From contig JAAZGT010000139.1 in assembly GCA_012511095.1 (NCBI GenBank), forward strand, positions 1 through 36,839: a DNA stretch of 36,839 nucleotides. Direction: 5' to 3'. This stretch comes from Alcaligenaceae bacterium. Its GTDB lineage: Bacteria > Pseudomonadota > Gammaproteobacteria > Burkholderiales > Burkholderiaceae_B. Position numbers and translations under genes: made by a program. Under the pieces are notes generated by a model. The model did not search any database, was not told the DNA's origin, and saw nothing but the letters and a program-made list of their open reading frames with translations. Positions within the stretch are counted from its first letter, which is position 1, and each line of letters opens with the position of its first letter. Positions 8,527-18,867 of the stretch are shown here, in pieces.

Positions 8527-8530
8527 TAAA

Positions 8531-8558
8531 AATAAAACCCCGACCATCACAGCCGGGG
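8531..8558 (-). terminator. Intrinsic terminator of the uracil permease gene
   Basis: Read on the minus strand: CCCCG (8558-8554) pairs with CGGGG (8542-8538), extended inward by G-T, C-G and T-G pairs, then TTTTATTTTT. It begins 67 bases after the permease stop codon. Confidence 0.8.
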
Positions 8559-8624
8559 AATTGATAACTCTATTATCCTTAAAAACCACTTAAAAATCAA
8601 GTAGTCATAAACATAGCATGGCTA

Positions 8625-10067
8625 CTACTTAGCTCTATTTATGCTTAAGAGTTGATATAACAAGATAGCACCAAAAGTAGCAGTACCTATTCCTTCAAGC
8701 TTAAACATACCGAGCTCAATAGTAAAGTTACCTGCACCTAAGATCACAGCTATAGCCGCTACAATCAAGTTACGGTTATCAGAGAAATCAACATGATTAG
8801 TCACCCAAATACGAGCACCAGCAATTGCAATCAGGCCAAATACCACGACTGATACACCACCTAATACAGGCGCAGGCACACTATGAATTAAGGCACCAAA
8901 CTTAGGTGAAAAGCCAAGAATAATAGCAAAAATTGCCGCAATGACAAAAATTATAGTGGAGTAAATGCGAGTTACTGACATCACACCAATGTTTTCACCA
9001 TAGGTCGTCACCCCTGTACCACCAACCGATGCCGCAACCATAGTCGCAACGCCATCACCCACAAAAGCACGACCTAAATATTTATCTAAATCGCGTCCAG
9101 TCATCGCACTAACCGCGCGGATATGACCGAGGTTTTCAGCGACTAAAATAATGGCCACGGGTGCAATAATGGTAATAGCTGAAAACTGAAACTCTGGTTT
9201 ATAAAAAGTAGGCAAACCAAACCAAGGCGCTGCTGCCACCGCGCTTAAATCAACCGGTGTACCAAAGCCAAATACATTGCTAAAAACATAATAAACAAGA
9301 TAGGACAAAATTAAACCTATCAAGATTAATAAGCGTTGCAACATACCTCGTGTAAATACAGCCACTAAGCCCACACTCACCATGGTAACAATTGCCATTA
9401 AGGCATCATAGGTTGAGCCGCTAGCCATAGCGCCACTCGCTGCAACAGGCGCTAAGTTTAGACCAATCACAGCAACAATAGCACCAGTAACCACCGGTGG
9501 CATGAACTTTTCAATCCATGCTGAGGCATTGCCTTTGGCATTAAAATGCCAGACGACCAAACCAATAAGGGTATAGATCAAACCACAAACTATGATGGCA
9601 CCCAAAGCCACACCAATATTAGGGTTGATGCCAGAACCGCTATAAGCAGTGACTGATACCACTCCACCGATAAAGGCAAAGCTCGAACCTAAATAACTAG
9701 GCACCTGCCCTTTTACAAAAAAGAAAAATATTAGCGTACCAATACCTGACATCAAAATAGCTAGGTTGGCGTCAAAACCCATCAGTAATGGACCCAAAAC
9801 AGTGGCACCAAACATGGCAACAACGTGTTGCACGCCCATAACTAAGGATTGCCCCATTGGTAAACGCTCATCTGGTGCAATCATTTGCCCTGGCTCTAAT
9901 TTATCGATTTTGCGCCATTTTGGGTACCATGGCGCAACATCTGGGTCAGGTGTTTGAGACTCTACTAGCTCAGGCTCCGCGAGCTTAGTTTCGGCGTTAA
10001 TACTTTCTTCGCCACTATAACCAAAACCCACCGCCTCATCTGATGTGGGTTGCCCCTTATTTGTCAT
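8625..10067 (-). CDS. Uracil/xanthine permease family transporter (NCS2; UraA/RutG-like)
   Basis: Inner-membrane nucleobase:proton symporter, probably for uracil. About 65 N-terminal residues are a soluble, acidic extension that E. coli UraA lacks (480 residues here against about 430). The membrane part starts with the family motif QHVVAMFGATVLGP (80-93). The two glutamates that contact uracil in UraA appear to match Glu311 in AENLGHIRAVS and Glu358 in TTYGENIGVMS. Some fourteen hydrophobic segments can be seen. AAGGGA lies 6 bases before the ATG. It stands close to carA-carB, the first step of pyrimidine synthesis, though on its own transcript, so a role in pyrimidine salvage is likely. Purine substrates cannot be excluded. 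Confidence 0.88.
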   Translation of the reverse strand: MTNKGQPTSDEAVGFGYSGEESINAETKLAEPELVESQTPDPDVAPWYPKWRKIDKLEPGQMIAPDERLPMGQSLVMGVQHVVAMFGATVLGPLLMGFDANLAILMSGIGTLIFFFFVKGQVPSYLGSSFAFIGGVVSVTAYSGSGINPNIGVALGAIIVCGLIYTLIGLVVWHFNAKGNASAWIEKFMPPVVTGAIVAVIGLNLAPVAASGAMASGSTYDALMAIVTMVSVGLVAVFTRGMLQRLLILIGLILSYLVYYVFSNVFGFGTPVDLSAVAAAPWFGLPTFYKPEFQFSAITIIAPVAIILVAENLGHIRAVSAMTGRDLDKYLGRAFVGDGVATMVAASVGGTGVTTYGENIGVMSVTRIYSTIIFVIAAIFAIILGFSPKFGALIHSVPAPVLGGVSVVVFGLIAIAGARIWVTNHVDFSDNRNLIVAAIAVILGAGNFTIELGMFKLEGIGTATFGAILLYQLLSINRAK

Positions 10068-10171
10068 GATTATTCCCTTATTATTTCGTTGAAATTAAGA
10101 TAACGGCTTTTCCGCTCTAAGTTTAGCACGATGGCAGCTACTTCTTAATACGTTGAAATGGTAGAATATAG

Positions 10172-10203
10172 CCTAAATTTTAAATCCAAATTTAGGAGTA
10201 AAA
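10172..10203 (+). promoter_or_regulatory. Hairpin covering the ribosome binding site of the phosphatase gene
   Basis: CCTAAATTT (10172-10180) and AAATTTAGG (10188-10196) form a perfect 9-bp stem with a 7-base loop. The Shine-Dalgarno AGGAG (10194-10198) overlaps the 3' arm by three bases, and the ATG follows at 10204. Only two of the nine pairs are G-C, so the stem should be easy to melt. It could act as an RNA thermometer-like switch or, as DNA, as an operator. Confidence 0.4.
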
Positions 10204-10851
10204 ATGTTGAAACGTAGCACTGATTTATTAATTATTCGTCATGGTGAAACGGATTGGAATGCTTTGCAACGTTTACAAGGTTGGTCTGATATCGCGCTTA
10301 ACGAAGCGGGTCACAATCAAGCCCAACATTTAAATAATTATCTACAAAAAGAGTATTTACAAACAATTTATAAAGAGCATGGCTTAAAACCATCGCGTAT
10401 TTATACCAGTGATTTAAAGCGTGCTGTTCAAACAGCCCAACCTTTAGCCACTGATTTATCCATTGAAATTCATATCGACCCTGATTTGCGCGAACGTAAT
10501 TACGGCAAACTCGAAGGTAAAAACTGGCGTGAGGCTTTTAATCACTTTGATACAAACCATCACGTTACACCCACTGACTTCGCACCTGAATTAGAGGTAG
10601 AAACACTTGAGGTCTTTTCACAACGCCTACAACGTGGTTTAAATGGTATTGCCCACAGATATCCGGGTGAGTTAGTGGTGCTAATCTCTCATGGTGGCGC
10701 TTTAGACATGATGTGGCGTTACTTTAAAGGCTTAGCATTAGATGCACAACGCGAGGTATTACAACGCAATACCACGATCAATCATGTGCGATTTGATAAT
10801 AGCATGTGGGAATTAATTGACTGGGGTCATAAGGCGCATTTAAAACTCTAA
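10204..10851 (+). CDS. Histidine phosphatase family protein (phosphoglycerate mutase-like)
   Basis: Enzyme of the histidine phosphatase superfamily, cytoplasmic, 215 residues. The active site is visible: RHGE at 12-15 with His13 as the phosphate acceptor, Arg73 in DLKRAVQTAQP, Glu97 in LRERNYG, and the second histidine His163 in LISHGG. The sequence is of the cofactor-independent-of-2,3-BPG, GpmB/CobC-like branch that mostly contains phosphatases, not true mutases; the natural substrate cannot be named. AGGAG lies 5 bases ahead of the ATG but is partly held in a hairpin. It has no operon partner: the permease is divergent and carB convergent, and a strong two-way terminator follows. Confidence 0.88.
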   Translation: MLKRSTDLLIIRHGETDWNALQRLQGWSDIALNEAGHNQAQHLNNYLQKEYLQTIYKEHGLKPSRIYTSDLKRAVQTAQPLATDLSIEIHIDPDLRERNYGKLEGKNWREAFNHFDTNHHVTPTDFAPELEVETLEVFSQRLQRGLNGIAHRYPGELVVLISHGGALDMMWRYFKGLALDAQREVLQRNTTINHVRFDNSMWELIDWGHKAHLKL

Positions 10852-10880
10852 GTTTTAAAGCAATTTAGGTCTATAAATTC

Positions 10881-10916
10881 AAAAAGCTCGGTATTAAAAA
10901 TAATACCGAGCTTTTT
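10881..10916. terminator. Bidirectional terminator between phosphatase gene and carB
   Basis: A perfect 16-bp stem: AAAAAGCTCGGTATTA (10881-10896) with TAATACCGAGCTTTTT (10901-10916), loop AAAA. U-tracts result on both strands, serving the two convergent genes. Confidence 0.94.
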
Positions 10917-10941
10917 ATTTGTTGAAGTATTAATTAACTAA

Positions 10942-14178
<3,237 letters not shown>

Positions 14179-14184
14179 AATTCT

Positions 14185-15348
14185 CTACTTTTCTGCCATT
14201 AAATTAATGAATTGATCAAATACTTTGACAGCAGCATTTGGTGCAGTCGTTGCTTCTGGATGTGCTTGCAAACCGATAGCAGGACAATCGCTTAACTCAA
14301 TACCTTGTAAGCCACCATCAAATAAAGAGACAAAAGTAGGCTTAACATTGTCAGCAAGACTATCGGCATCAACTGCAAAGCTGTGATTTTGTACGGTGAT
14401 CAACGCACGACCGCTCTCAAGATCCTTAATAGGGTGGTTAGCGCCATGATGACCTGACTTTAGCTTGTACGTTTTTGCGCCAGTCGCTAAAGCTAGGATT
14501 TGAAAACCTAAACCAAGCCCTAAAAGTGGGATTTTCTTATCTAATAACTGTTTGGTATTTTCGATAGCATAGTCACATGCTGCTGGATCACCAGGGCCGT
14601 TACTTAAGAAAACACCATCGGGATTTAATGCTAAGACATCAGCAACCGGAGTAGTTGCAGGTACCACAGTAATGCGGCACTTTCTATCAGCTAATAAACG
14701 TAAAAAGCTACGCTTAACACCAAAATCATAAGCCACTACGTGGTATGCAGGGTCGCTTAACTCACCATAGCCGTCGTGTAACTGCCATGAGGTCTGAGTC
14801 CACTCTTGAGGTTCTTGAAGGCTCACTGCTTGGGCTAAATCTTGACCCTGAAGACCTGCGTGAGCTTTGGCTAGTTCGATTGCCTTAGCCTCGTCAGCTT
14901 CGCCTTGACCCACTAGAATGCAAGCAGACTGTGCGCCGCCATCGCGAATAATGCGAGTTAATTTGCGTGTATCGATATCACTAATAGCAACAATGCCATT
15001 GGCTTTGAGATACTCAGGTAGGGATTGCTCGGCACGGAAGTTAGAGTAGCGTACTGGACAACTACGAATCACTAAGCCTGCCGCATGCACCTGATCGGAC
15101 TCAAGGTCCTCTGAGTTAATGCCACTATTGCCGATATGAGGATAAGTTAAGATGATAATTTGTTTGGAATAGCCAGGATCCGTCAAAAGCTCTTGATACC
15201 CGACCATTGATGTGTTGAAAACAATTTCCGCTGTGCTATAGCCCGCAGCACCGATTGAACGGCCTTTGAATACGGTACCATCAGCTAAAGCGAGAATTGC
15301 TGGCTCAACACCTTGTTGATAAGCGAAAATGCTACTAGAGTGCGCCAT
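14185..15348 (-). CDS. carA: Carbamoyl phosphate synthase, small subunit, with catalytic Cys replaced by Gly
   Basis: Normally the glutaminase that supplies ammonia to CarB. 387 residues, full length. The N-terminal domain (for example [18 protein letters not shown], 44-61), the SNGPGDP oxyanion strand (249-255) and the hinge are well conserved. The nucleophile motif, GICLGHQ in E. coli, reads GLGLGFQ here (277-283). Residue 279, the place of Cys269, is Gly (codon GGT, plus-strand 14512-14514, one base from TGT), and the next-but-two His is Phe. Other pocket positions have also changed: QNHGF to QNHSF (Ser323), and QGHPEASPGP to [10 protein letters not shown] (361-370). The triad partners His363 and Glu365 remain. 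By family knowledge this subunit should not hydrolyse glutamine. It probably still stabilises CarB, giving an ammonia-dependent enzyme. The ribosome binding site is weak (GAG). Confidence 0.96.
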   Translation of the reverse strand: MAHSSSIFAYQQGVEPAILALADGTVFKGRSIGAAGYSTAEIVFNTSMVGYQELLTDPGYSKQIIILTYPHIGNSGINSEDLESDQVHAAGLVIRSCPVRYSNFRAEQSLPEYLKANGIVAISDIDTRKLTRIIRDGGAQSACILVGQGEADEAKAIELAKAHAGLQGQDLAQAVSLQEPQEWTQTSWQLHDGYGELSDPAYHVVAYDFGVKRSFLRLLADRKCRITVVPATTPVADVLALNPDGVFLSNGPGDPAACDYAIENTKQLLDKKIPLLGLGLGFQILALATGAKTYKLKSGHHGANHPIKDLESGRALITVQNHSFAVDADSLADNVKPTFVSLFDGGLQGIELSDCPAIGLQAHPEATTAPNAAVKVFDQFINLMAEK

Positions 15349-15384
15349 AAAATCTCATACATAAAAACTTAGATAAACCTATTT

Positions 15385-15413
15385 ATTATATAGGAAATAT
15401 CGCTACTACTTTA
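15385..15413 (-). promoter_or_regulatory. Candidate sigma-70 promoter of carAB
   Basis: On the minus strand: a perfect TATAAT (15390-15385) with TAAAGT (15413-15408) 17 bases upstream as a poor -35 box. The start site would fall near 15378, leaving a leader of about 30 bases. No arginine or pyrimidine operator was recognised. Confidence 0.4.
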
Positions 15414-15475
15414 GGATTAGTCTAGTATTAAAGATATTTATGCAACACTCTAGCAATATAGAAACTATTAAAGTC

Positions 15476-15506
15476 AATGATCGTTTACCTTAGGTTAACG
15501 ATCATT
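15476..15506 (-). terminator. Inverted repeat at the end of the exported-protein gene, possible terminator
   Basis: AATGATCGTTTACC (15476-15489) and GGTTAACGATCATT (15493-15506) pair at 13 of 14 positions around a TTA loop. The repeat overlaps the TGA stop codon at 15502-15504. What follows on the minus strand (GACTTTAATAG) is a weak U-tract, so termination is uncertain. Confidence 0.4.
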
Positions 15507-16464
15507 GCATAAAGGCATGCGCCCTACCTAAGGCATCAAACTCTAGATTTAACACCGTACTGCGAGTATATCTTTGCTGAGATGATTGAAAATCATAAAC
15601 AGTCAACTGCTCGCCGGAAGCCGTTGGACGACGACTATAAAGTGTTGGATAAGCGGTGCGGCTATTAGTAAACACATATAAACGACTCTCACCTGACTCA
15701 ACTAAAATCTCACGCCAAGTACTACCGCTTGTATCGTCAATCTCTTTAGAGTTAGCTTTATCGGAATCTAGCCTTTCTAGAAGCCAAATCTTTTGGTGAG
15801 TTTTGGCACCATTAGCCACAGTATTACAGGTAGCGAGCACTAATGGACGCCCCTCAACAGAAAAGTTAACTGTATGAAAATCAAGGTGACGAATTTCCAT
15901 ACCACTACAAACATCTTCTAGACCAGATAAAGGCAAGGGCAAATTCCTTAATGCCAAACTAGGATGCACTATAGGATCGCCTGCTAAAGGCGTCAAACTA
16001 CGACGCGCGCTTTCAGAATCGGTGTATACAGGTAATCTGTCAATATTTAAATGCACCCACTCCGTAATGCGTGGCAACAAGCGATTTAAACAAGCAAGAT
16101 TGCGACACTCTCTGAGCGACTTCAGATGCTTATTAATCTCGTTAGCAATAACGGTGGGACGCTCTGTATGAGCTAATAAGGTAGTGTAATAATAATTCCA
16201 AGTTAAAAGTTGACGCGCTACATCAAGGTTTTGACATAAACCGTCTGGCCACTTTGCCAACTCTCTTTCTTGAGCGCGCAAAGCCTTAGAGCCAAAACGA
16301 TCAAATAAAACCACCTGATCTAGGCATGGATTAATTGCTACCTCGTACTCTGCCTGGGAAAAACCCAATAAATTATAGGCATTAGGAAATGCGCCTGCTG
16401 TTGAGGAAATCAACGACAAACAAAAACCAAGCAATAAGGTAAAACGAGAAAAAAACCCTTTCAA
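15502..16464 (-). CDS. Exported protein of unknown function with six cysteines
   Basis: I do not recognise a family. The 320-residue product starts with a standard signal peptide: MKGFFSR, a hydrophobic stretch at 8-22, and a likely cleavage after SSTAGA (residue 25), so it should be periplasmic or secreted. There is no lipobox and no later membrane helix. The mature part has six cysteines (47, 77, 120, 125, 186, 213), enough for three disulfides. The first half is probably helical; from about residue 185 on, short alternating strands suggest a beta-rich half. The start is TTG at 16464, with GAGG 9 bases ahead; a TAA stop just upstream in the same frame rules out a longer protein. It lies upstream of carA on the same strand but 150 bases away, with a carA promoter candidate between, so a link is doubtful. 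Confidence 0.75.
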   Translation of the reverse strand: MKGFFSRFTLLLGFCLSLISSTAGAFPNAYNLLGFSQAEYEVAINPCLDQVVLFDRFGSKALRAQERELAKWPDGLCQNLDVARQLLTWNYYYTTLLAHTERPTVIANEINKHLKSLRECRNLACLNRLLPRITEWVHLNIDRLPVYTDSESARRSLTPLAGDPIVHPSLALRNLPLPLSGLEDVCSGMEIRHLDFHTVNFSVEGRPLVLATCNTVANGAKTHQKIWLLERLDSDKANSKEIDDTSGSTWREILVESGESRLYVFTNSRTAYPTLYSRRPTASGEQLTVYDFQSSQQRYTRSTVLNLEFDALGRAHAFMQ

Positions 16465-16544
16465 TTAAAGCTGCCTCATGAGCGAATGGGATCAATGTTT
16501 ATTAGATAATTCTTAAGAAAAAGTCATACATTTACTTACAGAGA

Positions 16545-16573
16545 ATTACATTCTATGCATACTATACTATAAT
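16545..16573 (+). promoter_or_regulatory. Candidate promoter in the tal upstream region
   Basis: ATTACA (16545-16550), a 17-base spacer and a perfect TATAAT (16568-16573). The transcript would begin near 16580, right at a small hairpin, TTCGGC (16580-16585) with GCCGAA (16596-16601), and would have a leader of about 225 bases before tal. The 341-base gap 16465-16805 holds no gene I can support. Two more TATAAT copies (16752 and 16760) lie nearer to tal without good -35 boxes. Confidence 0.35.
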
Positions 16574-16805
16574 CGCTGATTCGGCAAGTAACTGCGCCGA
16601 ACACTACATAACTACTGATATTTAAAAAATTTTATGCGAATTTATAAGCTAGTTATTGGTCTAAAATAGTAGTCGAAAGTTCCAGAATATTACAAGAAAA
16701 CGTAAAATTCATACAAAAGTATCAATTAACTGTAATTTAATTTGAAGATCATATAATTTTATAATTACGACTTCATTTTTCATTACACTGGATTTAGGTT
16801 ATTCA

Positions 16806-17759
16806 ATGACTAATCAATTAGAAAGCTTAGCAAAACACACAACCATTGTTGCAGATACTGGTGACTTTGAGGCGATTCGCCAACACCAACCTACCGATGC
16901 AACAACCAACCCCTCTTTAATTCTCAAGGCAATTCAAGACGAGCGCTATCGTCCGCTACTTGATGAGGTAATTAAAGCAAACCCTCAAGCCGATACGGAG
17001 GGTATTTTAGATCACTTATTAGTGCTATTTGGTCAGAAAATCCTAGAGGTGGTCCCTGGACGTGTTTCTACCGAGGTTGATGCTCGCCTGTCTTTTGATA
17101 CTGAGGCTACAGTTGCGCGTGCGCGACGTCTAATTGAATTTTATAAAGCTGCCGGCATTGATAAAAGTCGCATTTTAATAAAAATTGCCTCAACTTGGGA
17201 AGGCATCGAAGCCGCTAAACAATTAGAACGCGAGGGTATTCACACTAACCTCACCTTATTATTTAGCCTATCGCAGGCAGTGGCTTGTGCTCAAGCGGGT
17301 GTTACTTTAATTTCACCTTTTGTTGGTCGCATTTATGATTGGTACAAAAAACAAGCTGGTGCCGATTGGGATGAGGTCGCTAATGCCGGTCTTAATGATC
17401 CTGGCGTAAAATCAGTGACTGCAATTTTTAATTACTATAAGAAATTCGGTATCACGACTGAAATTATGGGCGCTAGTTTCCGTAATATCGGTCAAATCCA
17501 AGCCTTAAGCGGTTGCGACTTATTAACCATCAGCCCAGATTTATTACAACAATTAAGCAATAATACCGAAGCTCTAGAGCAAGTTCTTGATGCTGATAAA
17601 TCAAAAGAGATGGCTATTGAGAAACTAGATTTGAATGAGGCAAGTTTCAGATTCTTATTAAATGAAGATGCCATGGCTACTGAGAAATTAGCCGAAGGTA
17701 TTCGTAACTTTGTAAGTGATGCGATTAAATTAGACAAGCTAATCGAAGCAGCACGCTAA
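16806..17759 (+). CDS. tal: Transaldolase
   Basis: Moves a three-carbon dihydroxyacetone unit between sugar phosphates in the non-oxidative pentose phosphate pathway. 317 residues, the length of the TalB type. Family motifs are ADTGDF with Asp17, DATTNPSL (31-38), and the Schiff-base lysine Lys126 in [12 protein letters not shown] (matching Lys132 of E. coli TalB). The SLFSLSQA-like block [17 protein letters not shown] is also present. The ATG is preceded by TTAGG at a suitable distance. The gene stands alone, with a long AT-rich upstream region and recR convergent downstream. Confidence 0.97.
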   Translation: MTNQLESLAKHTTIVADTGDFEAIRQHQPTDATTNPSLILKAIQDERYRPLLDEVIKANPQADTEGILDHLLVLFGQKILEVVPGRVSTEVDARLSFDTEATVARARRLIEFYKAAGIDKSRILIKIASTWEGIEAAKQLEREGIHTNLTLLFSLSQAVACAQAGVTLISPFVGRIYDWYKKQAGADWDEVANAGLNDPGVKSVTAIFNYYKKFGITTEIMGASFRNIGQIQALSGCDLLTISPDLLQQLSNNTEALEQVLDADKSKEMAIEKLDLNEASFRFLLNEDAMATEKLAEGIRNFVSDAIKLDKLIEAAR

Positions 17760-17786
17760 ATTTATTATCAAAAAGGCTTTCTAAAG

Positions 17787-17808
17787 GTTTCCCAGTTCGC
17801 TGGGAAAC
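17787..17808. terminator. Hairpin between convergent tal and recR
   Basis: GTTTCCCAG (17787-17795) and CTGGGAAAC (17800-17808) make a perfect 9-bp stem with a TTCG loop. No U-tract follows on the plus strand. On the minus strand CTTTAG and, further on, a T run follow. It lies between two convergent stop codons, the place expected for a shared terminator. Confidence 0.55.
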
Positions 17809-17829
17809 TATCACTTACATATAGTAGAT

Positions 17830-18450
17830 TTAGCCTTTACGCTCCATAAGGGCCCAAGCAATGGTTCCTGCATCAACGTATTCTAACTCACTACCTGCTG
17901 GTACACCGCGTGCAATACGGGTTACTTTAATGCCATGCGGTTGCAACAGTTGGCTCAAATAATGAGCCGTAGTCTCACCCTCTGTGGTGTAGTTATTCGC
18001 TAGAATCACCTCTTTAATCTGACCGCTTTTCGCTCGAGCAATTAAACGCTCTAAACCCAGGTCCTTTGCCCCAACGCCTTGAATAGGTTGCAATTTACCC
18101 ATTAAGACATAGTAAAGACCATGATAACTACGAGTAGACTCGATCATATTTTGATCTACAGGGGTTTCAACAACACAAAGCACTGTATGATCTCGCATTT
18201 CATCACTACAGGTTGAACAAATCTCATCTGTAGTAAAGGAATTACAAAGTTTACAGTGCTTTAGGTTATTTAGTGCATTATCTAGGGCCGCGGCTAATCT
18301 TAGTCCACCCTTTGGATCATACTGCAATAAGTGATAAGCCATACGCCTAGCGCTACGCTCACCGACCCCTGGGAGTTGGCACAAACTGTCGACCAACTCC
18401 TCTAAAGGCTCAGAAAACTGAGCATCGGCTGTAGATGAAACTTTAGACAA
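17830..18450 (-). CDS. recR: Recombination mediator RecR
   Basis: Acts with RecO (and RecF) to load RecA on gapped DNA. 206 residues. It shows the helix-hairpin-helix region LCQLPGVGERSARRMAYHL (23-41), the four-cysteine zinc finger Cys66, Cys69, Cys78 and Cys81, and a Toprim domain with VVETPVD (93-99) and the GVPAGSELEYVD end block. The only workable start is TTG at 18450; no ATG or GTG lies in frame upstream of the conserved part. No Shine-Dalgarno sequence is visible before it, so the start is less sure than the identity. It follows ybaB by 41 bases on the same strand, in the widespread dnaX-ybaB-recR order. Confidence 0.95.
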   Translation of the reverse strand: MSKVSSTADAQFSEPLEELVDSLCQLPGVGERSARRMAYHLLQYDPKGGLRLAAALDNALNNLKHCKLCNSFTTDEICSTCSDEMRDHTVLCVVETPVDQNMIESTRSYHGLYYVLMGKLQPIQGVGAKDLGLERLIARAKSGQIKEVILANNYTTEGETTAHYLSQLLQPHGIKVTRIARGVPAGSELEYVDAGTIAWALMERKG

Positions 18451-18491
18451 TGAACTATAAAAAGAATAAAAAGGTGATGTATTAAGCTAAT

Positions 18492-18821
18492 TTAGAATGG
18501 GAACTTCATGCCAGGAGGAAGTGGCATGCCCGATGTTGCTGCGCCCATTTTCTCATCAGAGGTGGCTTGCGCTTTACGAATAGCATCATTAAAAGCAGCA
18601 GCTGTTAGATCCTCTAGCATATCCTTATCATCTTCTAGCAACGATGGATCGATGGTAACGCGTCTCACATCAAATCGGCAATTCATAGTTACTTTAACTA
18701 AACCACCACCAGCGGCACCCTCTACCTCAATCTCAGCTAAGGCTTCTTGAGCTTTTTTCACATCTTCTTGCATTTTTTGAGCCTGCTTCATAAGCCCGGC
18801 TAATTGCTTTTTCATAATCAT
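18492..18821 (-). CDS. ybaB: YbaB/EbfC family nucleoid-associated protein
   Basis: Small dimeric DNA-binding protein of the YbaB/EbfC family, nearly always encoded between dnaX and recR. 109 residues. The N-terminal helix has the family pattern [19 protein letters not shown] (8-26); the core contains [13 protein letters not shown]; the C-terminus is Gly/Met/Pro-rich ([12 protein letters not shown]). Two ATGs compete: the first, at 18821, has AAGGA 9 bases ahead and is preferred; the second, two codons later, would be too far from it. It starts 46 bases after the dnaX stop codon. Confidence 0.95.
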   Translation of the reverse strand: MIMKKQLAGLMKQAQKMQEDVKKAQEALAEIEVEGAAGGGLVKVTMNCRFDVRRVTIDPSLLEDDKDMLEDLTAAAFNDAIRKAQATSDEKMGAATSGMPLPPGMKFPF

Positions 18822-18867
18822 ATGACGTTTTCCTTTTGATTGAAAAATTTACCGTATTGTATCGTAT

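Noticed and set aside
16580-16601. TTCGGC...GCCGAA hairpin as a tRNA or terminator
   Set aside because: No cloverleaf can be drawn around it and no U-tract follows on either strand.
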